A DNA stretch of 64,000 nt from Takakia lepidozioides. Taxonomy: Eukaryota; Streptophyta; Takakiopsida; Takakiales; Takakiaceae. Below the pieces are notes generated by a model. It saw nothing but the letters and a program-made list of their open reading frames with translations. It did not search any database and was not told the DNA's origin. Every line of letters starts with the position of its first letter. Position 1 is the stretch's first letter. Below are positions 13,000 through 21,850 of the stretch, piece after piece. The stretch is taken from assembly GCA_030704615.1 (NCBI GenBank), contig CM060734.1, forward strand, positions 5,458,001-5,522,000, given 5' to 3'. The translations under genes and the position numbers were made by a program.

Positions 13000-13135
13000 T
13001 TTTAAAAAAAAGTATAAAAGGGAACCACCTGGGAGCGACAGCTCACAAATCAGGCCCCTTAGTGAGAGGAGAAAATAACCTCTTTCATTTATGCGCCATG
13101 GAGGCGAATGAGGGGACACCGCCCAGGAACCATAC
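13000..13135 (-). mobile_element. 5'-truncated copy of SINE family 1
   Basis: CCTGGGAGCGACAGC followed by CAGGCCCC..., AAATAACCTCTTTCATTTATG and CCATGGAGGC matches the reverse complement of the 3' half of the SINE at 29981-30221. The tRNA-like head is absent. An A/T-rich stretch just left of it corresponds to the tail. Confidence 0.65.
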
Positions 13136-13449
13136 CACACCCGTCAATAGCAAGATTTGTTTAGTTTAACTATGTTTAGTTTTGTGTTTTATGGGAGGAA
13201 AAAAAATGAAAGAAGGAAGATGTGTTTTGGGTTTTTTTTTTTTTAGGTCCTAAATTTGCTGACATGTGTCCTTTCATCCCAAAAACAATGAATAAATGAC
13301 ATTCTCATTCCGTTTTTGTAACCCTCTGCCACCCTTTTGATTATCATCCTCCTCTGCAGGCACCCTTTTGCCCTCCTCCGCGGCCACCTTTTTCATATTT
13401 AGGAACTTTATCATCCAAACCAGGTTGCTATCAAAAAAACGTTGTGATG

Positions 13450-13510
13450 TTAGGAATTGAACACCAAGTCGATTGGCTCGGGTGGGAGATCTCAACCACT
13501 AAGCTATCCA
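13450..13510 (-). repeat. tRNA-like Pol III promoter relic
   Basis: The minus strand carries TAGCTTAGTGGTTGAGA (A-box-like, about 13490-13506) and about 40 bases later GTTCAATTCC (B-box-like, about 13453-13462). The flanks do not fold convincingly as an acceptor stem, so it is more likely a SINE head or degenerate tRNA than a working tRNA gene. Confidence 0.45.
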
Positions 13511-13570
13511 TACACAAATTATAGACATAGCACTACAAAGTCTATCTATAGAGACTATACTATACTTACC

Positions 13571-13595
13571 CATATATATATATATATATATATAT
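13571..13595. repeat. AT dinucleotide microsatellite
   Basis: About 12 uninterrupted TA units. Confidence 0.9.
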
Positions 13596-13934
13596 GTACA
13601 AAAATGGGCAACATAGCTGGCTCCACGTCCTCCCGCGCACTCAGAATGCGGCGATGTCCCGCATGTGGTCGGTGGGATCTGGCTCCTCTGTTGTAAACTG
13701 TCTTCACTCAATATGGCGCCATGTGCCTCCCTGTGGCGGCCCCTCTAGCCAACGGCGGGCCCATCAGATCAGCGTTTGGCGAAAAATGATGATTTTTCAG
13801 CCTCATTTCCCTTTACCCCTGTCGCCAAGACGAAATCTGGCGATTATTCGCCACTAAAAGAATGGCTGCTCCAAGGGCCCTTATATTGGAGCAAAGTGGC
13901 TACCATAAAGGCCAATGTCATTAATCTGGCTCAA

Positions 13935-14393
13935 TACAGTCGACCCTAGATAATTGTTATTCTTATAGAGCAGAAAAATTATAACATATCTTTTATTTTA
14001 TTTTTATCACATATTAACCATTATGTTTTTTTTTAAAGAAAATTACCTCAACAATAGATTTTGAGGGAGGTAAAAAACAATTGTTGAGGTAATATCTGTT
14101 TACAAAACCATTATGTTTTTTTAAAAAAGAAAATTTACCTCAAAAATAGTTTTTGGGGGAGGTGAAAAACAAATTTTCAAAAAACCATCATGTTTTTTCT
14201 TAAAAGAAAATTACCTCAACAATAGTTTTTGAGGGAGGTCAAAAATAATTGTTGAGGTAATATCTATTTTCAAAACCATTATGTTCATGTTATATTGTTG
14301 TTTTCAAGTGTAAATTTTTGCAGAGCCAAGATTTCATAACATTAAGGGTAACATAACAAAAAAGCATTTAACATTTATCCGGGGCCGACTATA
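13935..14393. mobile_element. Tc1/mariner-like MITE with internal tandem repeats
   Basis: Left end CAGTCGACCCTAGATAA (13937) and right end TTATCCGGGGCCGACTA (ending 14391) are imperfect inverted repeats flanked by TA (13935-13936, 14392-14393). Inside, about three units of roughly 85 bp begin AACCATTATGTTTTTT and each contains TTACCTCAACAATA, in two units facing its own reverse complement TTGTTGAGGTAA, so the units form hairpins. No coding capacity. Confidence 0.7.
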
Positions 14394-14505
14394 TCCCACT
14401 TTGGATGGGACACATGGCAATTACGAATTTTTTTAATGTTTTTTAAATAAAAAATGGACAGAGACCCTTGTACTCAAATTAAATAAATATATTACGTCTT
14501 GGGCC

Positions 14506-14846
14506 TGTCGTGCACCTAAGCATCATGCCACAACATACATCGCTGTCCATCACACATTCTAAGCATACAATCCTAGAAAGCTATGCCACAATCGCCCCCA
14601 TAGCTAGTGATTAGGTCCCTCTAACACCGGATAGCTGACAAGTATCCACCCTATAAGATCACTGATTGGTCTTCAATTGCACAAATCCCAGTATCCGAAG
14701 TCGATAGATCAAGAGGCCGGGTGCAAAAGTAGCACCATCGTTAGTCGTCTTCCTGCAATCCATGGCTTTCACTGGGGTATCCATGGCGTTGAACTCCTAC
14801 TAGCCTGACCTTGGATCACTTAACAACTCCACCATTGGCATACCCA
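14506..14846 (-). repeat. 3' terminal non-coding region of the retrotransposon, copy 1
   Basis: This stretch starts with TG and is conserved with copy 2 (47316-47680), including TCTAACACCGGATA. Homology between copies stops at its low-coordinate edge, so it marks the element's 3' end and may be an LTR. No matching repeat was found at the other end, so the LTR identity is unproven. Confidence 0.5.
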
Positions 14847-14849
14847 CTA

Positions 14850-15905
14850 CCTCTGTCCAAGGCATCGTGGACACAACCATTCTCCACTAGGAACCTCCTC
14901 AAGTGGCGGTGTCAAGCATCCCATATGCCACCCCCTTGAGCATCTATCAAACACCAGCATGCCCACATAGCATGCAACGCAAACCCTGCAGATACGACTG
15001 GAAGGTTGGGCTATCCTCCCATCCACATGTGGAAGGTGACATGGCGCACGATTGCGCACATGGTCCTTCCATACCATGCCATCTCGACCCTCCAGAATCA
15101 ACACTCCCGAAAGCAACACCTCCCGTACCCATAGAATCACACGCCCTGTTGTGACATCCAAGGTTGTAGGTGTTGTCTGCTGCAGATACACATAGTCCCC
15201 AGGGTTGAATCTCCGAACACTCGGTCGATATCCGCCTCCACGTATGGTGGCATATCTCAATGTGTCTCAGTGTTGGGCAATAGCAAGGTTCTCAAAAGCC
15301 ATAGGCATGACTCTCTTGAACAACTCTGCCCGCTGGTCACACGCTTGTATCCACACATCCGGATCATCAAGGTCAAGGACTACTGCAGCCTCCCTGCGAA
15401 TAGATGCAGGCAAATCTGACTCTCGGCCGAAGAGAAGAAAGTAAGGTGAGAAGGAGACAAGTGACGCTTGTTTGCTGAACCTATAGCCCATAGCCAACCA
15501 AGGGAGCTGAAGGTCCCAATCTCCCAGGTGTCCCTTCTGCAAACCGTACTTGCGCAAGCCTCGCTTGACTGTTTGCACAACTCTCTCCGCTAAGCCATCA
15601 GCCTCGGGATGATCCCGAGAAGTAGTACGCTGGTCTATCAAGGCTTGCTCACACAAAGTTTGAAACTCCCCCAAGAACTCTCTCCCTTGGTCCGTGAGTA
15701 CCTCGGCTGGAGCACCGAATTGGCTAAGCACTCAATCTAAGAATGCATACGCAGCCCCTCACTCGCCTTGTCAGGCAATGCCACCAGTTCAATCCACTTG
15801 GAGAAATGTTCCACCATCACCAGCACATACTTGTTATGGCTAATCGTTAGTGGCAATGGGCCTGCGAAGTCAAGACTCCAATGATAGCCCAAACCCATAT
15901 CAAAG
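14850..15905 (-). pseudogene. Integrase catalytic core with C-terminal PHD finger, copy 1
   Basis: The minus strand encodes LDFAGPLPLTI (first catalytic Asp, about 15870), VLTDQGREF (second Asp, about 15695) and HPEADGLAERVVQTVKRG (catalytic Glu, about 15590): the D,D,E triad of retroviral-type integrases. Stops or frameshifts occur near 15731 and 15262. After a GDYVYLQQ / LEGRDGMVWKDHVRN tail (about 15050-15200) comes a PHD finger: CRVC, then FDRC, GWHMGC, LTPPLEEVPSG and WLCPRC (14855-14975). PHD fingers usually bind histone H3 tails. The first Cys of the second pair is Phe here but Cys in copy 2. The zinc-binding N-terminal integrase head is deleted. Confidence 0.85.
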
Positions 15906-16287
15906 GCTTTCTCCTGCTCCTCCTCCCACTGTCAGTACTGACCCACCTTGGTGAACTTGGTAAGAGCCTTTGCAATGCTTTAAATCCCTTGACAAACCGA
16001 CGATAGTAGTTTGTCAATCCCATGAAAGCACGAACTATGCTTACATCTATGGGGCGTGGAATGCGTGGAATGGCCTCCACCTTTGTCTGTTGAACACCCA
16101 ATCCTCCAGGGTATATTGTGTGGCCCAGATACTCAATCTGATCATGGAAGAACTTGCACTTTCCAGGGTGCAGTTTCAATCTATGCGCCCTCGAGCGCTC
16201 AAACACCACCTGAAGGTGTCTCTCATGCTCCTCAACTGTGGCATTAATGATGATGATGTCATCAATATAGCACCAGGCGAAGTCTAG
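15906..16287 (-). pseudogene. Reverse transcriptase, C-terminal part with YIDD active site, copy 1
   Basis: The sequence begins CYIDDIII (about 16245-16275), the polymerase active-site box. It continues HLQVVFERSRAHRLKLHPGK, CKFFHDQIEYLGHTIYPGG and AFMGLTNYYRRFVKGF, the palm and thumb blocks of Ty3-type RT. A frameshift follows the NYYRRF block. It is cut from its own N-terminal half by an inversion starting at 16288, and RNase H that should follow is gone. Confidence 0.85.
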
Positions 16288-17139
16288 CCCGGAGAGTCAA
16301 GGATTGAGGATCAGTTGGAGGCCAAGGTGGCCAAGGTTTTTGAAGAGGTTGCGGATGTTTCTTTTGCGGAAAATGTTCTCAAGGTGGCTATGGTGGAGCA
16401 AGTGGAGGCTACGCCACAGTCAGGGTGGGCGGACAAGGCCCAAGAGGTTGCTATCTAGCAATCAAAGGATGCGTCTCCTACCTCCAAGCCTGGTGTACCC
16501 AAGGTTGCAGTCACTGAGGACAATTGGGAACCAGATATTGGACCTATAGTCACCGGAGGAGAGAGACGGAGGATCCAGCGGTTTTTAAAGGCTTATAGAA
16601 ATTGCTTTGCCTTCGGTTTGAAGGATTTGGGGAGTTTGAAGGGCCAGGAGATTCGTATTGATTTGGCAAGTGATACGTCAATTTTTCGAAGGCCCTACAG
16701 GTATAGTGACATGGAGAGGTCTTTGATCCAGTCACGGACTATGGAGTTGTTCGAAGCTGGATTGGTGGAGTTGTCAGGCGGGGAGTATGCCTCGGCAACG
16801 GTGATGCCAGCTAAGAAGGATATATATGGCAATTGGACAGAAAGAAAGATGTGTGGGGACTACCGTCCTGTGAGCCGTCAGACTAAGTCCGATAGATATG
16901 CCATGCCAACTCCAAAGGAAATCTTTGATGCCATTGGGCATGCGAAGGTGTTTAGCACATTGGACTTACGATCGGGTTATCACCACTTGCCAATCAAAGA
17001 GGCTTACAAGCAAAAGATGGCATTCTGGGGGATTGACCAGCATGGGAAGGATTGTTTGTACCAATGGCGCTTCCTACCATTTGGGTTGAAGAATGCTCCT
17101 GCAGAGTTTCAGAAGGTCATGGATAGGATTCTTGCATGC
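16288..17139 (+). pseudogene. Inverted segment: RT N-terminal half, copy 1
   Basis: This segment reads on the plus strand although its flanks read on the minus strand. It contains MCGDYRPVSRQTKSDRYAMP, then FSTLDLRSGYHHL (RT motif A) and FLPFGLKNAPAEFQKVMDRI (motif B). It ends at DRILACL, exactly where the YIDD half resumes on the other strand at 16287. In copy 2 the two halves are colinear. Both breakpoints are sharp, so this is a simple internal inversion of about 852 bp. Confidence 0.85.
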
Positions 17140-17154
17140 TTGAGAGATCCAATG

Positions 17155-17990
17155 ACTTTCTCTTTGCGCAGAAAGAGAAAAAATATGCGACCGTCAAACA
17201 TACGTGACGGATGTGACTCAACGCGACGGACGCACATGACGTCAAACGTAATGTGACAGACAGATAAGTATGCCGCACGTGATTGCCCCACTCGATTAAC
17301 CACCGCCAAAGGTGGACGATCATCATGTCGCATTCTCTGTGGTTGCCTCCCTTGGTCCAAAATGCCCTCAACCGTGAGGTTGAGTGGCCGTTGAATGGAA
17401 TCATAGGCTCTCTTGAGCAAGTCTGGTGGTGTAAGATTGGTCCACCACAACCTAGGCCTGTATACCCGTGAACCCACTGCAGCTGCATCCAACAATACAG
17501 CTGGTCCAATCCATGACCGGATCTGATGCACACTAGCCATAACCCTGGCCCGAGAATCCCCCATGAGAGGAACATTCTCCAGGATGTAAGCTGGAGGTTG
17601 CACTTGCCTCACCTGCAAGTCACGCAACACTCGCAACATCTCCCAAAACAGATGCGATCGTGCATCATGCAAACCATTACCATGACCTGCGGGAGAATGT
17701 GCTTGGCAAGGCCACCCTCCTATCACCAAGTCAATGGGACCATGCCAATCCAAATCCTCCACCCCCAGCATAGTAATGTCTGCTGGCAAGGCCTTTTGGT
17801 ACTCTTGAATTGCTGAGAGATGCAACAACTCAGGATACTGATGTGTGAGCAAGGCAACATGGCGCATGGAAACACGTCGAGCAATCTCATCATTCTCCAC
17901 ATACAAGTACTTGCGTACTTTGATTCTTGTTTGCAACACTCATGCAAGCCCAGTGCTCATGCCTCCAAACAGGTGTAGCAAACAAATGTC
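17155..17990 (-). pseudogene. Cytosine-5 DNA methyltransferase domain (DNMT3/DRM-like) in retrotransposon, copy 1
   Basis: Motif I appears as LHLFGGMSTGLA (about 17943-17980), immediately followed by an in-frame TGA at 17940-17942. Copy 2 has a Gly codon there. Then come KYLYVENDEIARRV (motif II area), GPIDLVIGGWPCQAHSPAG (motif IV, catalytic Pro-Cys), AYILENVPLMG (motif VI, Glu-Asn-Val) and AAVGSRVYRPRLWWTNL (motif VIII). Spacing and flanking words (DLVIGG, LFWEMLRVL, VLLDAAAV, RLWW.NL) resemble DNMT3/DRM enzymes more than DNMT1/CMT. Motifs IX and X, kept in copy 2, are replaced by unrelated filler at 17160-17275. Such enzymes methylate cytosine with S-adenosylmethionine. The domain lies between protease and RT in both copies, so it belongs to the element and is not a host gene hit by insertion. 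Not active as it stands. Confidence 0.85.
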
Positions 17991-18044
17991 TGAGTCAAGT
18001 TGTTGCCAGATAATAGGCACTGTGTCCAATGGAGCTAACTGAGG

Positions 18045-19518
18045 AGGTCCAGGTGATGTCACTGAACTCCCCTCACCTACCGATGGAAAGGCCTCCTGCC
18101 ATGCTTACTGCACACACTGGCTTGTCACTTGCTGCAAATCCCCAACTGTACCCCACAGTGAGCTATGCACAGGAACATGAGGAAGCAACTCAGCCTTGTA
18201 TGCCAATTGCTTGTCCTCATCAGGTGGTGGCCTATCATCTGCATGGCTATTGCCTTCCAAGAGCTCACCACCCCAAGCCACCACACATGAGAATGTAGCC
18301 AATGGTGGCATCATGTTCCTATAATCCACCGCTACATTCCCAATAAACCGCACTGGGAGCAATGCATGTTGGCCATCCCCTGACTGCCACTCCGGCCTAT
18401 AGGATGCCATTTCCTCCCAAAAGTCAGAGTAAATCCCATGGGGTACAACACAACCCCACCAACAAGCACATCATAGGACATCGCGTCCGTAACAATGGCT
18501 TTGGCTCTCATGACTGAACCATCTATAGGATGATCTGGCTGTAGTCGAATGAAAGCTCATGGCGTGTGATCCCTCGCGCCTTCTCTGAACCACCTAAAGA
18601 CGTCTGAATCTGGAAAATGCAAGGCTCCAAATCCGCCTCTGTAAGGCCCAAGCCTGCAACTACTGCTCTCCCCAGCATCAATGGTTGTGCTCCCGAGTCC
18701 AACAAAACCCGCAGTGGCCTATACCTCCTCTCGGTTGGACCACCCAACTGAAACACTACATCCTGATTGTCCACCAAGACTACTCCAGGAGTCACCATGC
18801 TGCGCTCAATGGCTGGCCTAGCTGGCAACTCCTGCAACCTTGCAGCTGCCGCTTGCCATGGCGCAGCTGTGGCTGACTTCACCCTTGAATCCAAAACATC
18901 CATAGTTTGCACTTTATCTGCTATCTCCGCAGATAGTGCCGATGCATCACCACTCTCATAGAGTCTAGCTGCTAGTCTGAACACAACAGCTGGCCGAATC
19001 CCCGGCATTGCAATGATCATTGCAGAAAACAATGGAGCTTGACAAACCGCCGTAGCCGCCCCCAACAATGTACTGGCTGCACCTTGCTTTGCAGCACCAC
19101 CCACTGGCATTTCCCTAGCCACACCAACTCTCTCCGATGGTACTCGTGGCTCTACCTCTGACACACCTGGGCGAACAAGTGCCATTGATGACGTAGGTGA
19201 CATCGTCTCAGCCAATGTAAAGGACCGTGGAAGCCTTGTCTGACGACTTGCTTCCCCCTTTTGTGGATCAAAATTTACATCCGCTCCTCTTGGCTCAGGA
19301 GCACGCGTTGCTACTTGAGTGACAGCAGTATAAAAGTCCAATACATGCAATGGCCCTGCAAGTGCGGCTCTACACATTAAGCCCATACCAATCTGGTCTT
19401 CCCTAGGCATAGGAGGTTGTGTAGGTGGGGCTTGAACCTTAGGCCTTGGAGCTGGCGCAACATTAGTAGTTGTCATGGCAGCAAGCCGTTGCTCTAGCTG
19501 GGCAAACCTATCCATCAT
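18045..19518 (-). pseudogene. Gag-pol linker and aspartic protease (DSG), copy 1
   Basis: A 331-codon frame (18523-19518) starts with a Pro/Ala-rich linker and ends with the retropepsin signature VLLDSGAQPLMLG (about 18665-18710), in which DSG holds the catalytic Asp. Low-complexity Ala/Arg-rich sequence between them has no known domain. Downstream, 18105-18410 continues the polyprotein with words such as WQSGDG.HALLPVRFIGNVA, also present in copy 2. Copy 2 has DSR instead of DSG, so copy 1 keeps the better protease. Frame breaks separate the blocks. Confidence 0.8.
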
Positions 19519-19539
19519 GCTTTGGTCATGACCTTGACC

Positions 19540-20282
19540 CTAACACTGTGCTCCTTGGTTTTGGTTACGACCTCCACCACGAGCTCTGCCTCCTCTACCT
19601 CTCTGGACTACATTGCCTCGTCCTCGGCCACCATTGTTTCTTTGGAACTGGCCTAGCCGTAGCTTAGGATGCAAGTCATAACAATGGGCCTCCTCATGCC
19701 CATACTTGCCACAATGCCCACACTGTAATTGTGTAGGTTGTGCCTGTGTCGGCCCTTTGCCTCTCTCCGGGCAATCCTTCTTAACATGAGGTCTTCCACA
19801 TGAATCCCAACAAGTCACACGCGAATGTTGTTGGCCTGAGAATGAAAGAAGAGACCTCTGCATCTGAAATCCTCTCTGTCCTTCCCTGGGCTATGCCTGA
19901 GCCCCCTTGTTGCCTTGAACACGTTGGGGTAGTGGTTGTTGTTGGCTACGAGCCCCACTTCGTTGTGTCTCCTTGCCAAACCCCACCATAACCACCCGTT
20001 CCTCCACCATATTGAGTTCTATCCGCTCTGACAGCAAAAACACATTTGCTAAGGTGGGTTGGGCCACTTGTAGGAGAGTTGCATTCCGCACCCTTCTCCT
20101 CAGCTCCTTGTCCAGGATCCCATATACCAGAACTTGACTGCCCGAGCTTCTGTAACCCCTTGGGTTACATTTATCAAGCACCTCATGCGAGTGTAAGCCT
20201 CCCTCAAACTCTCAGTAGGCCTCCGTTGGAACTCTTGCAAGCTCCGCAACTTCTCTGTCCTTATCCCCTGGTACTTAGAGAG
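19540..20282 (-). pseudogene. Gag C-terminal half with zinc knuckles, copy 1
   Basis: The minus strand encodes the gag core words SLQEFQRRPTESLREAYTRM (about 20200-20260), then a degenerate knuckle CWDSCGRPHVKKDC and a canonical CCHC knuckle CGHCGKYGHEEAHC (about 19690-19735), followed by a Gly/Arg-rich basic tail. Gag packages the element RNA. The frame is cut at 20282, where the sequence switches to the opposite orientation. Confidence 0.8.
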
Positions 20283-20892
20283 TTATTTGAGAGATCCTTG
20301 AAAGGTCTTGTCTATTGCTTAAGCAAGAGAGTGTGGAGATAGGGTAGTGGGATGAGAGCATGTTGTGATAGGAATTGCTTTAGTCTCTCTTCCTTGTAGT
20401 CTTCCATCCTCTCTGTAGTCCAAAACCTTTCCGTAGGTGGAGGCAAGAGTCAGTCCGGGTTTGGGCTGGGGTGTCTTGCAGAAGCGACAGTGTGGAGTGT
20501 TTTTGGTGTGGGGGAGTTACTGTTTTGATTTTCTTGTGTTTGGATCCCCTCCACACCTGCATGCTTGACTGTGCGCCATGTTAGCTTTGTGTGGGCGCTT
20601 GTTTTCATAGGAGGTTGGTCCGGATTTGATCACCGGCCAATCCTAGAGCGTGCTGTCGGTGGTGAGGCTGGGGTGATGACTAGTCAGACCATCATTGTTT
20701 CTCTTATGGTGAGGCTGGGTTGATGACCAACAGATCATAGGAGTGCTTGCGGTGGATGTAGGTGCAGGTACAGGTTTATGTTATGAACCTAGTAGTCTAA
20801 GCCATTAGCTGCAACATGTTCTCTACCCGATTACCTTGTGGAAAGGGGGATTAGAGACATGTTTACAACAGGTGTGGTTGTGAGTTTTCATC

Positions 20893-21547
20893 ATGAAGGT
20901 GCCAGTAGTTGCTGAGGGAAGTGCCGATACGAGCACTAGCGATACTAGTGGGTACACAAGACGAGGTGTGCGGTTTAGGCCACCTTCACCTTCAGTGTCT
21001 TCTGAGGAAGGTTCAGACTAGGAGTCAGGAGGATTCTCGCCGAGGGTGCAAGCCATTTCCTTGCCATTGTTGTGGGACACGATGGAGGAAATGTATAGAG
21101 CTACCAAGGGGCCACGTCAATACTCTGGAGCTATGGGAACCATCGAGCTTGATTATTTCATACATGAGTTTGATAGTTGGTGTGATTTGCAGCAGATGCG
21201 CAATCCACAACTGTTTACACCTTTTAGGGCATGGAAAAGACTGTTTCAGCACCTTGAGGGGCCGCCTATGGACGATTACCATGAGTTTAGGCGGGGACAT
21301 GAGATGGAGATTGAGGAATGACGAAATATTGGTCACCTGACTATGTCTCCATCACTAGAGGCACAAGAGCAGCGGCGACACCAGCGGCGACACCAGCAGC
21401 TACACCAACATCTCCAACGGCAAGCACTAGTAGTGGGACAAGGTGGTATAGGAGCTGGGAAATCCACTCAAGCTCCTGCTGCAGCATCAGCACCCGTGCA
21501 TGTCTTTAACCCAGTTGTGGAGTTCTTCGAGGATCTTGCCAATTCTC
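20893..21547 (+). pseudogene. Gag N-terminal half in opposite orientation
   Basis: An ATG at 20893 opens MKVPVVAEGSADTSTS and the frame runs through RRGVRFRPPSPSVSSEEGSD, a TAG at about 21018, then WDTMEEMYRATKGPRQYSG and FDSWCDLQQMRNPQLFTPF. These have the style of a gag capsid N terminus, complementing the minus-strand gag half that begins at 20282. A second stop (TGA) lies near 21319. Sequence 20283-20892 would be its 5' leader. It is either an inverted piece of copy 1 or the head of a separate element inserted head to head. Confidence 0.65.
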
Positions 21548-21850
21548 GGCCCTCAAGGACCTGAAATAGTCCTTCAACAAGTCGCCAAAGACTCCTCAAG
21601 CTCGCCAAATATCGGCCTCTAAGGACCCCAAACAGCCTTCCAAAGGCTCCAAAAACTTGCCAAATATTGGCATTCAAAGACCTCACATGGTCCTCTAATA
21701 GCCCTCCAAAGGCTCCAAAAACTTGCCAAAACTTGGCATTCAAGGACCGCAAATAGTCCTCCAAACAGTCATCCAAATACCTCTTCAAAGTGGCTTACAA
21801 AAGATCCTCAAAGTGTCTTCCAAAAGCACCTCAAAGGACCCCAAAGATCC
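21530..21850. repeat. Tandem repeat, about 60-65 bp unit
   Basis: At least four units of the type CTTGCCAAATATTGGCATTC / AAGGACC / CCTCCAAAGGCTCCAAAAA follow each other with increasing divergence to the right. Confidence 0.75.

Larger units (their letters stand above)
14506..21560 (-). mobile_element. Ty3/gypsy-like retrotransposon with DNA methyltransferase and PHD finger, copy 1 (rearranged)
   Basis: Minus-strand order from high to low coordinate: gag with zinc knuckles, DSG aspartic protease, linker, cytosine-5 methyltransferase, reverse transcriptase, integrase, PHD finger. The order PR-RT-INT is that of Ty3/gypsy. This copy has lost RNase H and the integrase zinc-binding head (about 1 kb absent at position 15905 relative to copy 2). 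It has an internal 852-bp inversion of the RT start (16288-17139), and the gag N terminus lies in the opposite orientation (20893-21547). The low-coordinate end, TGTCGTGCACCTAAGCAT, is shared with copy 2 at about 47316. LTRs were not identified with confidence. Confidence 0.85.

Noticed and set aside
14850-15270. Chromodomain at the integrase C terminus
   Set aside because: Expected in chromoviruses, but the aromatic-cage pattern is absent; the Cys/His spacing fits a PHD finger instead.
21440-21475. Walker A-like GGIGAGKST after the plus-strand gag half
   Set aside because: It lies downstream of a stop codon in low-complexity Gln/Ala-rich sequence, with no Walker B or other ATPase motif.
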